DNA of 37,389 nucleotides from Nephromyces sp. MM_2019 (Eukaryota; Apicomplexa; Aconoidasida; Nephromycida): the NCBI GenBank assembly GCA_015657535.1, contig JADHZB010000681.1:1-37389 (forward strand), read 5' to 3'. Both the position numbers and the translations under genes were made by a program. Within the stretch, counting starts at the first letter, position 1, and each line of letters begins with the position of its first letter. Shown here in pieces: positions 1-11,156 of the stretch. The notes under the pieces are model-generated. The model was not told where the DNA came from and ran no database searches. It saw only the letters and a program-made list of their open reading frames with translations.

Positions 1-202
1 TATGTGTGTATTTATATGTGTGTATTTATATGTGTGTATTTATATGTGTGTATTTATATGTGTGTATTTATATGTGTGTATTTATATGTGTGTATATAGG
101 TGTGAGTATTTATTTGTGTGTATTTATATGTGTGTATATAGGTGTGAGTATTTATTTGTGTGTATTTATATGTGTGTATATAGGTGTGAGTATTTATTTG
201 TG
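1..202. repeat. 14-bp minisatellite grading into a 42-bp higher-order repeat
   Basis: A 14-base unit, TATGTGTGTATTTA, is repeated about six times from the left edge. From about position 79 the array changes to a 42-base unit (three 14-base subunits: TATGTGTGTATATA, GGTGTGAGTATTTA and TTTGTGTGTATTTA) repeated almost three times. The array probably continues beyond the window. Open frames read through it are low-complexity artefacts. Confidence 0.93.
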
Positions 203-752
203 CCTATGTTTGTGTGTAAGTAAGCAGATTGCTTAGTGTTTAATAGTGTTCGTGTGCAATGTATATATATACATGTGTGTGCTTATGTAAAGATTTTTTG
301 TCTGTCTGAGTGTATCCAGGGTGATATATAAATATATAAATAAGTTTTAACATATACATGTTTATACATATGTTCATTGTGTGTATGTATTTTTATATCT
401 ATATTTTTTGATTGATATGTATATCATAATCATGTAAATGTGTACATCGATAGAAATTTGGTTGTGTGTATCTACAAGTGTTTAGATGTGTGTAATTATA
501 AGTATATAGGTGTGTTTGTCTGTAAGTGTGTGGGTGTTGGTATCGGTAAGGATGTAACTGTGTGTATCTGTGAGTATGTAGGTATATATCTAGCTAGCTA
601 GATACATTTTAAATCATGCATGTGTGATAATTATCATTCTATTGTTTAATATGTGTATGTTAAATATATATATGCTATTTAAAATATAAATAAGCTATGT
701 GTGTTTGTGTGTTTTTTAAAATCTATATAAATCATGTGTACATGTATTTTAA
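203..752. other. TG-rich low-complexity spacer, no gene seen
   Basis: The top strand is rich in TGTG and TATA runs with scattered short decayed versions of the neighbouring minisatellite words (for example gtgtgtatct and tgtgagtatgta). No open frame or splice structure with protein-like composition was found on either strand. Confidence 0.7.
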
Positions 753-768
753 TTAATACATAAAATAA

Positions 769-799
<31 letters not shown>

Positions 800-1301
800 C
801 TGCCATAGTACCCGCATTATTAAAATTGCTTGGATTCATAGGTGTTATATTGTTTGTTGTATTAGGCGCATGTGTGGGAATGTGTGTGGGTGTGTATGTC
901 GGAATATTGGTAGGAGTGTGTGTAAAATTTTGAGGGTTAATAAAATTTACATTTTTATGTGTGTAAGGATTTACATCTCCTATAAATTTGCTGTTTTGGT
1001 TATTTCTTGCTGAAAAGTTGTTAAAATTTTGTGCATTGTTTTCATTTGTTTTATCACTATTTTCACACACATTATTAAACACATTTGCTCTAGACTCAAT
1101 ATTGCTAGGTTGATTTGGTTTGTTTGTGAAACGATTGTTTACAACATTTTTGTAATGTGCAGTGGTGTCATCTCTATAAGGCTTAGTTCCCTTGTTTTGT
1201 GTGTACATATTTGAATTATTACTTTTATAATTCAAATTATTATTTGGTGTATCATCATTCGTTTTGGTTTTACTTTGATTAAATTTTTTTCTGTAACTCA
1301 T
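753..1301 (-). CDS. Asn-rich low-complexity protein, hypothetical
   Basis: This is an open frame of 182 codons starting MSYRKKFNQSKTKTNDD. It is not recognised. Composition is strongly biased: asparagine dominates throughout, and residues about 125-150 form a Thr-Pro/His-Pro-rich stretch built on THTPTNIPTYTPTHIPTH. Its last 15 or so residues are alternating Tyr-Ile encoded by a (TA)n microsatellite, so the natural C-terminus has probably been overwritten by repeat expansion, or a splice site precedes it. Hydrophilic, with no signal peptide or membrane segment. Asn-rich proteins are common in AT-rich protists, which makes it plausible. It could equally be chance coding in repetitive DNA, since it lies alone between microsatellites. 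Confidence 0.4.
773..799. repeat. (TA)n microsatellite
   Basis: An uninterrupted alternating TA run of about 27 bases. It forms the 3' end of the Asn-rich open frame on the minus strand. Confidence 0.95.
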
Positions 1302-1318
1302 GGTTGGCTGATTTTTTA

Positions 1319-1366
1319 TGTGTGTCTGTGTGTATGTATGTATGTGTGTGTGTGTGTGTGTGTGTG
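1319..1366. repeat. (TG)n microsatellite
   Basis: A TG dinucleotide tract with a few TATG interruptions, ending in about 22 uninterrupted bases. It lies 17 bases upstream of the ATG of the minus-strand Asn-rich frame. Confidence 0.95.
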
Positions 1367-4049
1367 CTTATTTGAATAATAAGTATAAAGTATTAAAATT
1401 AAAATCTTATGTATGCATATTTATATCTTATTTCTATATTTTAGAAATTTGTTTATATATATAATGTAATTGGACTTTTGTTTTTTCGAGTATGCGTGTA
1501 TATCACTTATTGTATCATAGTAAGTATATTTTATATTTTATGCCTTATTTATAGTCTGTAATTAAATTTTGGTTTATTCAATTCTATTATATGTATGATT
1601 TATAAAACATTTATATATATTCAATTTTTATTTATATCTTATTTTTATATATGTGTGCAGTATGATTTAAGTTTTAGTTTGTGTATATATACTCAATTGA
1701 AAGAGTGTAATACACTTATATGTGTATATATGTGTGAGTATATATGTTATATATAAATCTATAGATATATATTAAGCATACTTGTCTAATGAATTGATAG
1801 TTATATATATATGCATATACAAAGTGTGTTTACATATTAATGTATATATTTAAATTTATATCAATGTATATGGTATTTGCACATATGCATATGTATAAAA
1901 ATATATATATGTAATTTAAATCAACTTAATAACTAACATTCAAATCGCCTAGTATTTCAAAGTATATTTTAAGAAATTGAGTGTTTTGGAATGAAAAATA
2001 GCTGATTGGTTGTTTTTGAAGTAATTACGAATTTTTCCCCAAATATATCTCAATATATATATATATATATATATATATGTGTATGTGTATATGTTATTAT
2101 TATAAAAACTACAATTTGGCAGTGTGTGTGTATTCGAAGAACTGGATTCTTATTTTAAAAACCCTGTATATTTAAAAGCTTGATCTATTTACCTACAATA
2201 TTAAGTTTGTTACAAGGATTTTAATTGTGTAATAAATTAATTAATTAATTAAGGAAATTGCGTAAATTATCTAATTATTATGAATCACAAATTATATAAT
2301 ATCAGTCATTTGTTTGTATACACACACATTCTTAATAGGTAATTAGATTTTTATTATAATTTTTTGATATTATCCTATGATTTGCTTTTGAATAGTTTCA
2401 AAAGGGAAAACTAGTGTGTATACATTTTACAAGTTTAACAACGTATGTATAGATAATAATTAATCTTACAGAAACTTGACATTAATGTTGTAAATAAATG
2501 TTACAAATAAATAGTATGCATAGATGTTGGCCATATTAATAAGCAGATAAAATGGAAAAATAAAAAGTGAATGTGCAAAAAATTTTCAACTACGTAAAAA
2601 ATTGTTTCACAAGCACACTACATGCACACAATACAAGCAATTATATTGTAATGTAACATTTAACACAATTGTTATACTCACAATATGTTTGTCACACTAA
2701 ATATGTAAATCATTGTATTACTGTTTATGAATTAAGATTACCCAAGCCATATACATACATTTTTTAACTTTAACTTACACATTTTGCTAAAATACATGTG
2801 TTTATTAGTATCTCACATATTTCAAAATTTGTGTATAGATCCTAAAATAGAATACTTATTCTCTAGATAGTTTATACTATCACATTATCGATATACATTT
2901 TACACTTGAGATATTAAGAATACTTATAGATATATATAAGTCGTGAATATAATAACTACAAACAATATACAATATATATATCAAACAAAAAATACAAATG
3001 TTATACACACAATTCACGTATATAACAACATATAGCACAAACACACCATTATAGATATATAAATAATTATTTATTACACACTCACCCACAATTTATACAG
3101 TTCATATACACAGGCTATATGTGCCGCACGCCCGTACAACATAAGGTCATCATAGACATAATATATAAATATACATTTATCTACTATGATCAATATAACA
3201 GAAACGACCTTTATATAGTATACAAATAAAATATATATATTATACACATATTTGTGGTTATAGACATCAAGATAATATCAAAAATTCAATAAATTCCATA
3301 GAATTTATGGATAATCTATCTAAATAGGTTTAAGGTATTATAAAATTCAGATTAAAATATACATTTATTAATTAAAAAATTTCAAGATAATTGTTAATAA
3401 GAAATATCTTTATTGATAAAATTTAGGTACTAGAAATATATCTATCAATTAATATTTTTAGGTAAAACATTGTGATAATTATAACAAATTAATAAAAGGT
3501 CTGTATTACAAATATTCAATTTATACAAATAAGTATATACACATACACATTAAATGAATAAATATCATTACTTATTATTTTTCAAATCTTCTAAGATAAA
3601 TATGTCTATTTATATTTTTATGTAATTGTATTTATATGTATATTTATTTGTAAATTTATAAATATGTATACATATAATAAACTAAGCTCAAACATAAAAA
3701 ATAATGAATAATAAAAGTATATTAGTTTACAAATTTTACGATGAGTTGAATATAAAATGAAATTTCAAAAATAAAAATAAGAAAAATAAAGGAGTGAAAA
3801 CTGGAATATAAAAAATTTCTTTATCAATGAAATTTAGATTAACATCTTGTAAAAATATTGTATTACAAATATGAACATCTTTTACATATCACACTAGTAA
3901 CTTCATAATGAATTATTTAAACAAGAATTAATTCAATTCAATCAATTGACTATGTTAATCAAAGAAATTCAATCAATTAAATGATTATCTCAGTGAAATG
4001 AAATTACATCAATAAAAGAAGGCAAATAGATCAAATCATTGTCATTAGA
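1367..4049. other. Gene-free AT-rich spacer with a skew switch
   Basis: No supportable gene was seen. The stretch holds a second (TA)n run at 2053-2078 and many TATATA words. Up to about 2.3 kb the top strand is TG/T-biased (tgtgtgtg, ttttgg). From about 2.55 kb to 3.6 kb it becomes CA/A-biased (acacaca, acaagca, atacacac). A minus-strand open frame at 2880-3089 is only Tyr/Ile/Val codons from this TG/TA bias and is not listed as a gene. Confidence 0.6.
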
Positions 4050-7000
4050 TCAAGATGTAAGCTTAATTGTCTTGATAAAATTTGTAAATTGCATTAAATT
4101 CCCTATAAATTGATTTTCTGGATCTAGGAAAGCTTTAAATTCATCATAATTATTCAGAGATATTCCCGCATCATAATTAACTAAAAAAAATTACAAGAAA
4201 ATCAGTTAAATTAGTACATAAAACATATAGTGATAATGCTTTATTGTTTACACAAAAACTTACTTGATTTAAGGGTTTCTATAACACATGCAGACATTGA
4301 ATAAATTGCTGCTGGTTCAGTTGGGGAGCTTAAGTCTGAAATTAATTCATCTTTCCATTCTACTAGATTCTTATTTAAAGCTTCTTCAATTTTCTTTTTC
4401 TGACTTTGTGTGTCATCCCAATCTTGATCTTCTGGGTCCATTGGATTAACAAAAACATTAGATATAGCCATTATCAAGGAACCAAAACACAAAGCATTTT
4501 GTAAAATGAGCTGGAATTACAGAAGAATTCAACATGAAGTTTTTATTTTAAAGATTAAATAGAGATTTATTATATAATCAAATTCATAAGCTTACTTCAA
4601 AAGTTAACCAGAAACAAGGGAGACCATCTTGAGCTGAAAAGATCCCAGTCTTCAATTGCATTTTGGTTTTACTATTCAATGGACCATCTGATAGAGGATA
4701 TATAGAATATCATTTTTCCAAGTGTGCAGAAAAAGAAAAAAGAAAATGAAATAAGCAGATGATTTGGTTTCTAAACAAGTCAAATATAATATATACCATA
4801 TTGTGCTGTAGTGAAGCATCGAAAGTGTCCAATAAACATCTTAAACTGTTTTAATAAGAGTGCTGCATTATTAAAGTTGTTATAAACTTCTTCGATGATT
4901 GTTTCTAATAATTGGAAGTCATAAGGATTTAATAATTTATCTTTTTGTGTAGGATCAGACTTTCCATAATTTTCATTATATGAACGTGAAGCTTCGGATG
5001 CATTATATGCCTAAAAATTGAACAGGATAATTCGAGATTGACTAGTATGAGTACTATAATCTAAACTATATTTATAATCTTGAAATATAAATCATACCAT
5101 CATGCTATCTTGTAAGCGCGCTTCAATAATACAAATTAATTGCTCTCTTAAGATATCACAGAGTCTTCTCCAGTTTTCATCGCTATTGTCTGGTTGAGCT
5201 TTGTGATTATATTGAGATTGTAAACGTAGCTTTGTCAGGTCAATAGACTTGAATTTCATGATTCTATCCTTATCTCTGAGCGTTGTTAGCGGTTTTGGCT
5301 CATCATCGTTGTAGGATGTTCGGCGGTATAGAGCAGACTCATTATAATTGTTGTGAGAAGTTAAATATTTCAGTAATTTTGGATTTTGGTAAGCTTTAAC
5401 TGTTGCGTTACCATGTGTTGTTCTCCTGTATCTTGGAATGGGGGTACTCATCTTATTTGTGTGTAAAGGTTGCCACTGTATTGCTAGCTGTGTGTGAGGT
5501 GGCCAAACCCCCAAATCTCCCCAAATATTACTTTTGAATACTTCATTGTCAGGTTCCCCAGAGGGATTAATGGTAGATGGTGGTGATTGTAAGTCCTCCA
5601 TTAGGCTATTACTCCAAGGCCGATCATTCCATGAGAATGAAACAATTAAGGTGTCACGAGAAAATTTTATTAACTTGATACCAATAAAATTTTCCCAGTA
5701 GTCAGCTTGTTCTTTCTCTTTCTTTTGATCTTTTAGTACCTTAATTAGTAAAATTATATTGCTAAATTTTAAAATAATTATCATAAACCTAGTTTATAAT
5801 AAAATTTTTAGGTATTTGATAGTGAGTGTGTGCTTATTGCATAAGAAGTAATTATTAAAACGGACTTGCTTTTCTTTTTGAAGAATTTCACTTTGTAATT
5901 GATCCTCCAGATCTTCAATAATTTTTACCTCCTATTAGAAGCATCAAAATAGTGTATTACTTAGGGAATGATTTGTGAGAGGTATAATTTGAAACTATAA
6001 TTTACCTTCATGAGCTCATCTCTCAGAATCTTTTCTTGTTTAGACATCTGGTCAAGTAAATTTCTCTTAGATTCCAAGTCTTTCTCAAGTCGATTGTTTG
6101 AGGCCCTACGCATTTGATAAAAGCAATTGATACTTATTGTCAAGATTTAAGTGTAAGCATTGTGATTTTAGGTCGAGGGCCTAAACAAAGGTCCTCTTCA
6201 ATAAAAAATGTATTACCTGAGTAGTTCTACTGCCTTTGGAGGCTTGCATTGATTCAGGGCCGTAGTAAGAGATCTCATAATAGCTGATATATCATAGTCA
6301 ACTTTTACAGACTAAAAGATAAAAGGGTAATTTATAAAATGAGGATATAAAGAAGGATAAACAATCCTAGGGATCAAGTTGGATGAAAATATCTTCATAA
6401 TTTGAATCTAGTAATTATATGGTGAGTTATAGTGGCTCATGAAAAAACAAATGGTTCAAAGCTGCGAAATATACATGATTTCTATTATTGGTGTAGAGCA
6501 TACCCCTAATATATCTAGTGAATGCTTCAAGTGATGATTCTTTTTCAATAGGGCCCGCTTAGCATTCCTGTTTTGCGTCCTCTATGATATACGCAAATTA
6601 AATAAATTGGATTGTAAGAGATAATAGAATTGTAAGATAAATGATGAGTAGTAAGAGGATTGAATCTCTAAAAATAGGGAATTCTGCAACCTAGCTAATA
6701 GAAGTTATCCTTACTATTGGATCTGATTTTAGAGGTTCTTTGTCAATATCTTGAGTTGATGTTTGTGATGATCCGATAGGGTGTCTCAATAAGCTATTTC
6801 TTGATGATATGTTGTCATGTGCCTTACTTGAATTTGGTGAAGTTGCAGAATATAAAGAATCATGATTTGTATTCAGGGTTGTAATATCAGATTTGTGAGG
6901 ACTTTTGTTAAGAGGAAGAGGATGATCTATAGCTCTGAAGGGTTGATGCTGTGTTATGTTATTTTCTTTTAAAATGTTGTTTATGTTAACTTTATCAATG

Positions 7001-9140
7001 TTTTGAGGTATTCTAGATTTGGGTGAATTAGGGATTGGTCTATTTGAGGCTTCCTCAGGAGAGGATGGAAATTTATTAGGATTGATTGGTTGATTGTTGT
7101 CGATAGAGGCTTCGGGATTAAAATCAGGACATTTATACTCTATCCCAGATGATGGTAATAGCTCTGTTTCTTGGTGAGTGGGATCTAGAGAATCATTAAG
7201 ATTTGAATCCAATGAGTCGGGGCTGGGTGGCCATTCAATAGCAACTGCATTTGATTTATGATCTGATTGTACTATAGTGTCATCTGGGAATTGTTTTACA
7301 AAAGGAGCTGAAGGGATAAGTGTTTCAGAAATGTCTGAATATTCAGAGGAGCTTGAGTCAATATCACTATATCGTGTATTGATTATGAGTGTGCCTCTGG
7401 GAGGACTAATTGTACGACGGTTCAAGGTATTTAAAGGGCTTGCAGAGGTACTACTTTGTATACCAAGGACATTAGTGGGTAAATGCTGAGGCTGATTAGG
7501 AGGAAGATTCATTGATAGGGCTCCCTTATCAGTATTCTCTTGTACTTGAAGCTGAGGTTTACTTGAAGGGGTGCTTGTAGGCCATTCTTTTGGAGTTGTA
7601 AGCAGAGGGCCTGGAGTTGATATTCGTTGGGTGTAGTTAGGCTTAGTTGGAGATGTAATACCTTGATAGCTAGCCTCGATATAGGCTTCTCTATCTGGAA
7701 AAGACTCCTTACTAGCTGCAAACTGGGTTAATGATGCTGGTGAAGGTAGTGGGGAGGATATGTTCTGTGGAGTTTGAGTCGATAAGCTAAGAGAGCCTCG
7801 ATGTCTCTTTCTGGGTATATTCTCGGGGCTTTCCAGCAATTTTTTAATGGAGCTAGCATCAGTGTTCATAGGTGAGTGTGGTCCATGCATCTAAATATGA
7901 AATTGATTTATCATTCAAATTCCTTATAATAAAGAGTAAAGTTTCAATCAAAAGTATAATTAAATAAGTCATAAAAATGTGACATATGTTATACAATATA
8001 GCTCAATTTCATAAAATGGTCAAATTTTGATAATATATAATAGATCGTTTTGTATTATTGTAGAATGATGTAAAGCAATACGAATACGTAAGGACCTCGA
8101 GAGTTCCAAGATGTGGGGAAAGGAGTTCCCGAAAGGAGGAAATATATTCAAATCTTTGTCCTTGATCAAAATTAGTGGAAGTCCTTTTTCGAATAGTAGG
8201 TAGAGGTGAATATTGGGGTTTATAAGCTTCCATCTGACACAATTCTTCTAGCCTGTGTTGAAATTTTTGATAGATATTTTCAAGCTAACCATTAAGTGCA
8301 AAGTTTATATCTTACGATGGGAATTTTATGGTATCCGAATGAAAATAATTTTCGGTTGGTGAAGCAAGGATTGGCAAGGCACCACTGAAATAAATACATT
8401 AAAAATTAAAACTGCCGGTAAACAAAATTTCAACTTACTTATTATCCTTTTGAATGTCATTGTTGTGTGGTAAGGGTAATTTTTCTGGTTCACCTAACCG
8501 AGACGGTATTAGTGGGCTCAGAGTTGAAGAAGTGTATACTGGTGTTGTCTCCTTGGCGAAGGGTGAAGTTATGAACTCTATGGGTTCATTGTAATTTGGA
8601 GACTTCATATATTCGATAGTTTGCAAAGCTTGATGGAAGTTATTTTGGTTTGGTAAAGAGAGTGGAAAGCCGGTGCTAAATCTTGTACTGTTGACTGGAG
8701 ACCCTTGCATGTTTTGGGCTAAAAAGTCCGTTATAGGCTTTTTAGGGTCTGAGAGGTAAATGCAAAAACTTATAATAGAATCACATCGTCAATAGTCTAT
8801 CAACTACTTAAATACTTGGTTCTGTATGTTTTCCGATGCTTGAAGGCCGTGGAATGGATGGTGATGCTAGGTTGGGTGGCGCAGTAGTGTCTGTTGCAAG
8901 AGAGTTCATAGTTGTCTTAGTGTAATAATTAGGTGAGTAATTCCCTGTAACCGAAATTCTGGTTGACGGTAATGTGTTTTCACAGGAGGGAGTTTCGAGG
9001 ACACTTGTTAATTTGGGAGGTTTTGTTGTGTGAGGAAAGGGGGGAATGGAGGAAAGCCCATTCTCAACCCCGTGGGTCTCAGAATTGAGATTTTCCTTGT
9101 TGGCCGGCTTAGTTGGAGTCAGAATATTCTCGCTAGCCAT
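4050..9140 (-). CDS. 1233-residue orphan with KEN box, proline-directed phosphosites and coiled coil
   Basis: Fourteen exons join in phase, giving 3702 coding bases: 9140-8816, 8748-8439, 8384-8316, 8252-8096, 7890-6715, 6581-6504, 6311-6217, 6105-6006, 5931-5866, 5739-5098, 5010-4797, 4687-4596, 4510-4264 and 4180-4050. The N-terminal 680 or so residues are disordered, Ser/Pro/Asn-rich, with a KEN box at residues 15-17 and many SP/TP sites (TPTK, SPTK, SPPR, SPHK). A charged coiled coil follows at about 710-805. After it come a folded section starting YWENFIGIKLIKFSRDTLIV and a helical C-terminal domain. This layout (long SP/TP-rich tail, coiled coil, compact C-terminal domain) resembles kinetochore or spindle scaffolds of the KNL1/Spc7 kind, but no MELT-type repeat was found, so that name is speculation. 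One donor (exon 4) is an unusual GTCCTT. The start was chosen as the first ATG of the open exon. Confidence 0.72.
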
Positions 9141-10340
9141 TTTAAGAAAATTTAGAATGAATTAGCCTCTAACTCTTATTGAATGAGTTCTTATGGTCTT
9201 CAAAAAGGAGATGTTCTATCGAGTTTATAAAATTTGCCATGAATGTCACTCAGATAAAGTAGGTGTTGGAGGAATTGTAAGACAGTACAATGTTTTGAGC
9301 TAACAGTTTTAGGGTGCAAGTGCCATCTAATAAGGCTACTGGTATTTAAAATATCAGATAGTAGCAGGGGTATTTTAAATTGATTGGGCAAATATTTAGT
9401 CTTTTACATGATTTCTTGATGATTTTAAAATCTTAGTACCAAAATCGAGACTAAAATTAACTCAATAGGGTATGCAAATAATATTGGGTGTCTAGCTATT
9501 TTTTTCCAAACATGAATATTGTGTAATTGACTTGTTGTGTAATTGTGTAAGACATTATAGATACTGTAAACCTAGAATGTGAAACGTAAGTATGCTTAAA
9601 GCATCTTTTACTATGACAAGACATGGCACTCCATTTTATACAAGTAATATCTTTATGGTCATGGATGTGCCGCACTCTCTAGAACAATTAATCAGTAGAC
9701 TTCTTAAGGCTGTAGAGAAATGAAAAATGTTAAGTACACAGAGGGTTCAATTTAAAACATTGAAGCCTAAAGGTGTGTCCTAGAATTCTTACAGATATTA
9801 TAAAAATCTTAATATTTGCCCCATAATTTTTTTTTCTCCTTTAAGTAATTAAAGGATAAGCCAAGTTTGTTTAATAATTTAATTACAATTTGAAATGCTC
9901 AAATATCTAATGTATTACTCAAAATAGACATTGAATTTAGTGAGAGTGTGTCAACGGAATATCCCAGAACAAAGTGTATAATGTAAATTCATATCACAAA
10001 AACAGAATATCAGCATTACACATTATCTACAATTTGAATTATTTTGTTTAATTCTAAAATTGATTTTTAAATTCTATGCACACAACTTAAAGCCAAATAA
10101 ATCTAAAATTTATGATAACTTCAATAACTTCTGGATTATTAGACCAAAAAAAAGCAAACCTTGTTTGATTACTCTCCGTTATAGTCGCAAAGGAATTCTC
10201 AGAAATAGTTTTCATTTGTATGTGTTCAGGCTTTTTTATAAAATACCCTATCTTGAATGCTAATTCACTTTAAATAATCAAACCACATCTTAGTAATAAC
10301 TATATATATAACACCAATACTATAAGTACCATCTGCTATA
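9141..10340. other. Intergenic region between two divergent genes
   Basis: This lies between the minus-strand 1233-residue gene and the plus-strand PHPT1 gene, so it should hold both promoters. A minus-strand frame at 9200-9391 (63 codons, start MPNQFKIPLLLSDILN) looks moderately protein-like. It sits just upstream of the large gene but has no suitable donor site to join it. A plus-strand frame at 10060-10263 (67 codons, Lys/Asn/Phe-rich) ends 78 bases before PHPT1 and is probably chance. No clear core-promoter motif stands out against the AT-rich background. Confidence 0.5.
9592..9723 (+). CDS. 43-codon small open frame, doubtful
   Basis: The frame starts MLKASFTMTRHGTPFYTSN and ends in a helix-like stretch (LEQLISRLLKAVEK). 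The composition is unusually protein-like for this AT-rich spacer, with codons for His, Gly, Pro and charged residues in balance. It is not recognised. It may be a tiny gene, a fragment of an older gene, or chance. No splice partner was found upstream or downstream. Confidence 0.22.
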   Translation: MLKASFTMTRHGTPFYTSNIFMVMDVPHSLEQLISRLLKAVEK

Positions 10341-10984
10341 ATGAGTGAAACACGGGATGAACTTATTTCTAATCTTACAAAACTAAATGAAGAGATTGGA
10401 GAGGAAACGGATAAAAAGAAAATAATGTATGAAGCAGCTAATCTTACAAATAAGATACAGAATCTGAACACAGCAATTTTTCCTGAAAATCCAATCTCTG
10501 AAGAATCTAAGAAAAAAGCTTTAGAACAAATTTTAAAGGTTGACATCGATGTTGGTATTTTTAAGTATGTTCTAATATTCATACCTTCCTATGATACTTA
10601 CATAATAAGAGGAAATCGTCAAGTCGAATACCATTATCAATGTGCACTACCGGTCATAGAAGAACTTGCAAACTATGGTATCCATTCAGGTTAGTTGGAT
10701 GCTCAATATATACTATGAAATTTTTAAAGTGTAAGTTCGTGACTTTCTATAACAAAAAGTGATTCCATGTGTTTTAGCCTTCATAACAAACTTAGATGAT
10801 AATTTAACTTTTTTCAGTTGTTTTAGGTGGAGGACGAATGATGCATGATCCCGAAATGAAAAATTTAGAGATCTATGGATTTAGCTATAGCTATGGTATG
10901 GCTGACCACGATTTGGTAGCCAAATTAATTAGCGGCCATTTAGGCCAAGATTACAATATAAAAACTCGTAATTCGGGATATTAA
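10341..10984 (+). CDS. PHPT1: Janus/PHPT1-family phosphohistidine phosphatase
   Basis: Two exons, 10341-10689 and 10818-10984, give 171 residues. The second half matches the 14-kDa phosphohistidine phosphatase (Janus/Ocnus) family: VDIDVGIFKYVLI opens the fold, the catalytic His sits in the family VEYH motif (His98), and a VLGGGRMMHD glycine loop is followed by IYGFSYSYGMADH. The C-terminus ends in SGY, as in animal PHPT1 (ND/SGY). Family members remove phosphate from protein histidines in the cytosol. Animal PHPT1 is about 125 residues. This protein carries about 65 extra N-terminal residues that are charged and helix/coiled-coil-like. The intron interrupts just before the glycine loop. A second AG nine bases further in (before GTGGAGG) would also splice in frame, losing Val-Val-Leu. 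The first is favoured because the family keeps a hydrophobic residue before GGGR. Confidence 0.93.
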
Positions 10985-11156
10985 AACAATAAAACATTCA
11001 ATACTTGTCACCTTTCAAAATATACTATTTCAATTAATTCTTATCCTTTCAATTATAAATATCTATTTATATATACAAGTGTTGCACCACTTTTTAATTT
11101 TTGAAAATAATTTCAAGTTTTATTTTAGTTAAGGCTTAAATTTTCTATTTCATATT

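Noticed and set aside
2..236. Two overlapping 73-76 codon frames of Cys/Val/Tyr/Ile repeats
   Set aside because: Translation of a TG/TA minisatellite whose 42-base unit is a multiple of three; no independent coding evidence.
768..1214. Plus-strand frames opposite the Asn-rich frame
   Set aside because: Antisense shadows of the minus-strand frame with Cys/Ile-rich random composition.
2880..3089. Minus-strand 69-codon Tyr/Ile-rich frame
   Set aside because: Composition follows the local TG/TA bias; no start context or partner exon.
7277..7721. Frames inside the large minus-strand exon
   Set aside because: Overlap exon 5 of the 1233-residue gene in other frames.
9200..9391. 63-codon minus-strand frame just upstream of the large gene
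   Set aside because: Reads like protein but no donor/acceptor joins it to the gene and no family is recognised; kept only as a note.
10060..10263. 67-codon plus frame before PHPT1
   Set aside because: Lys/Asn/Phe-rich as expected by chance; PHPT1 has a good start of its own.
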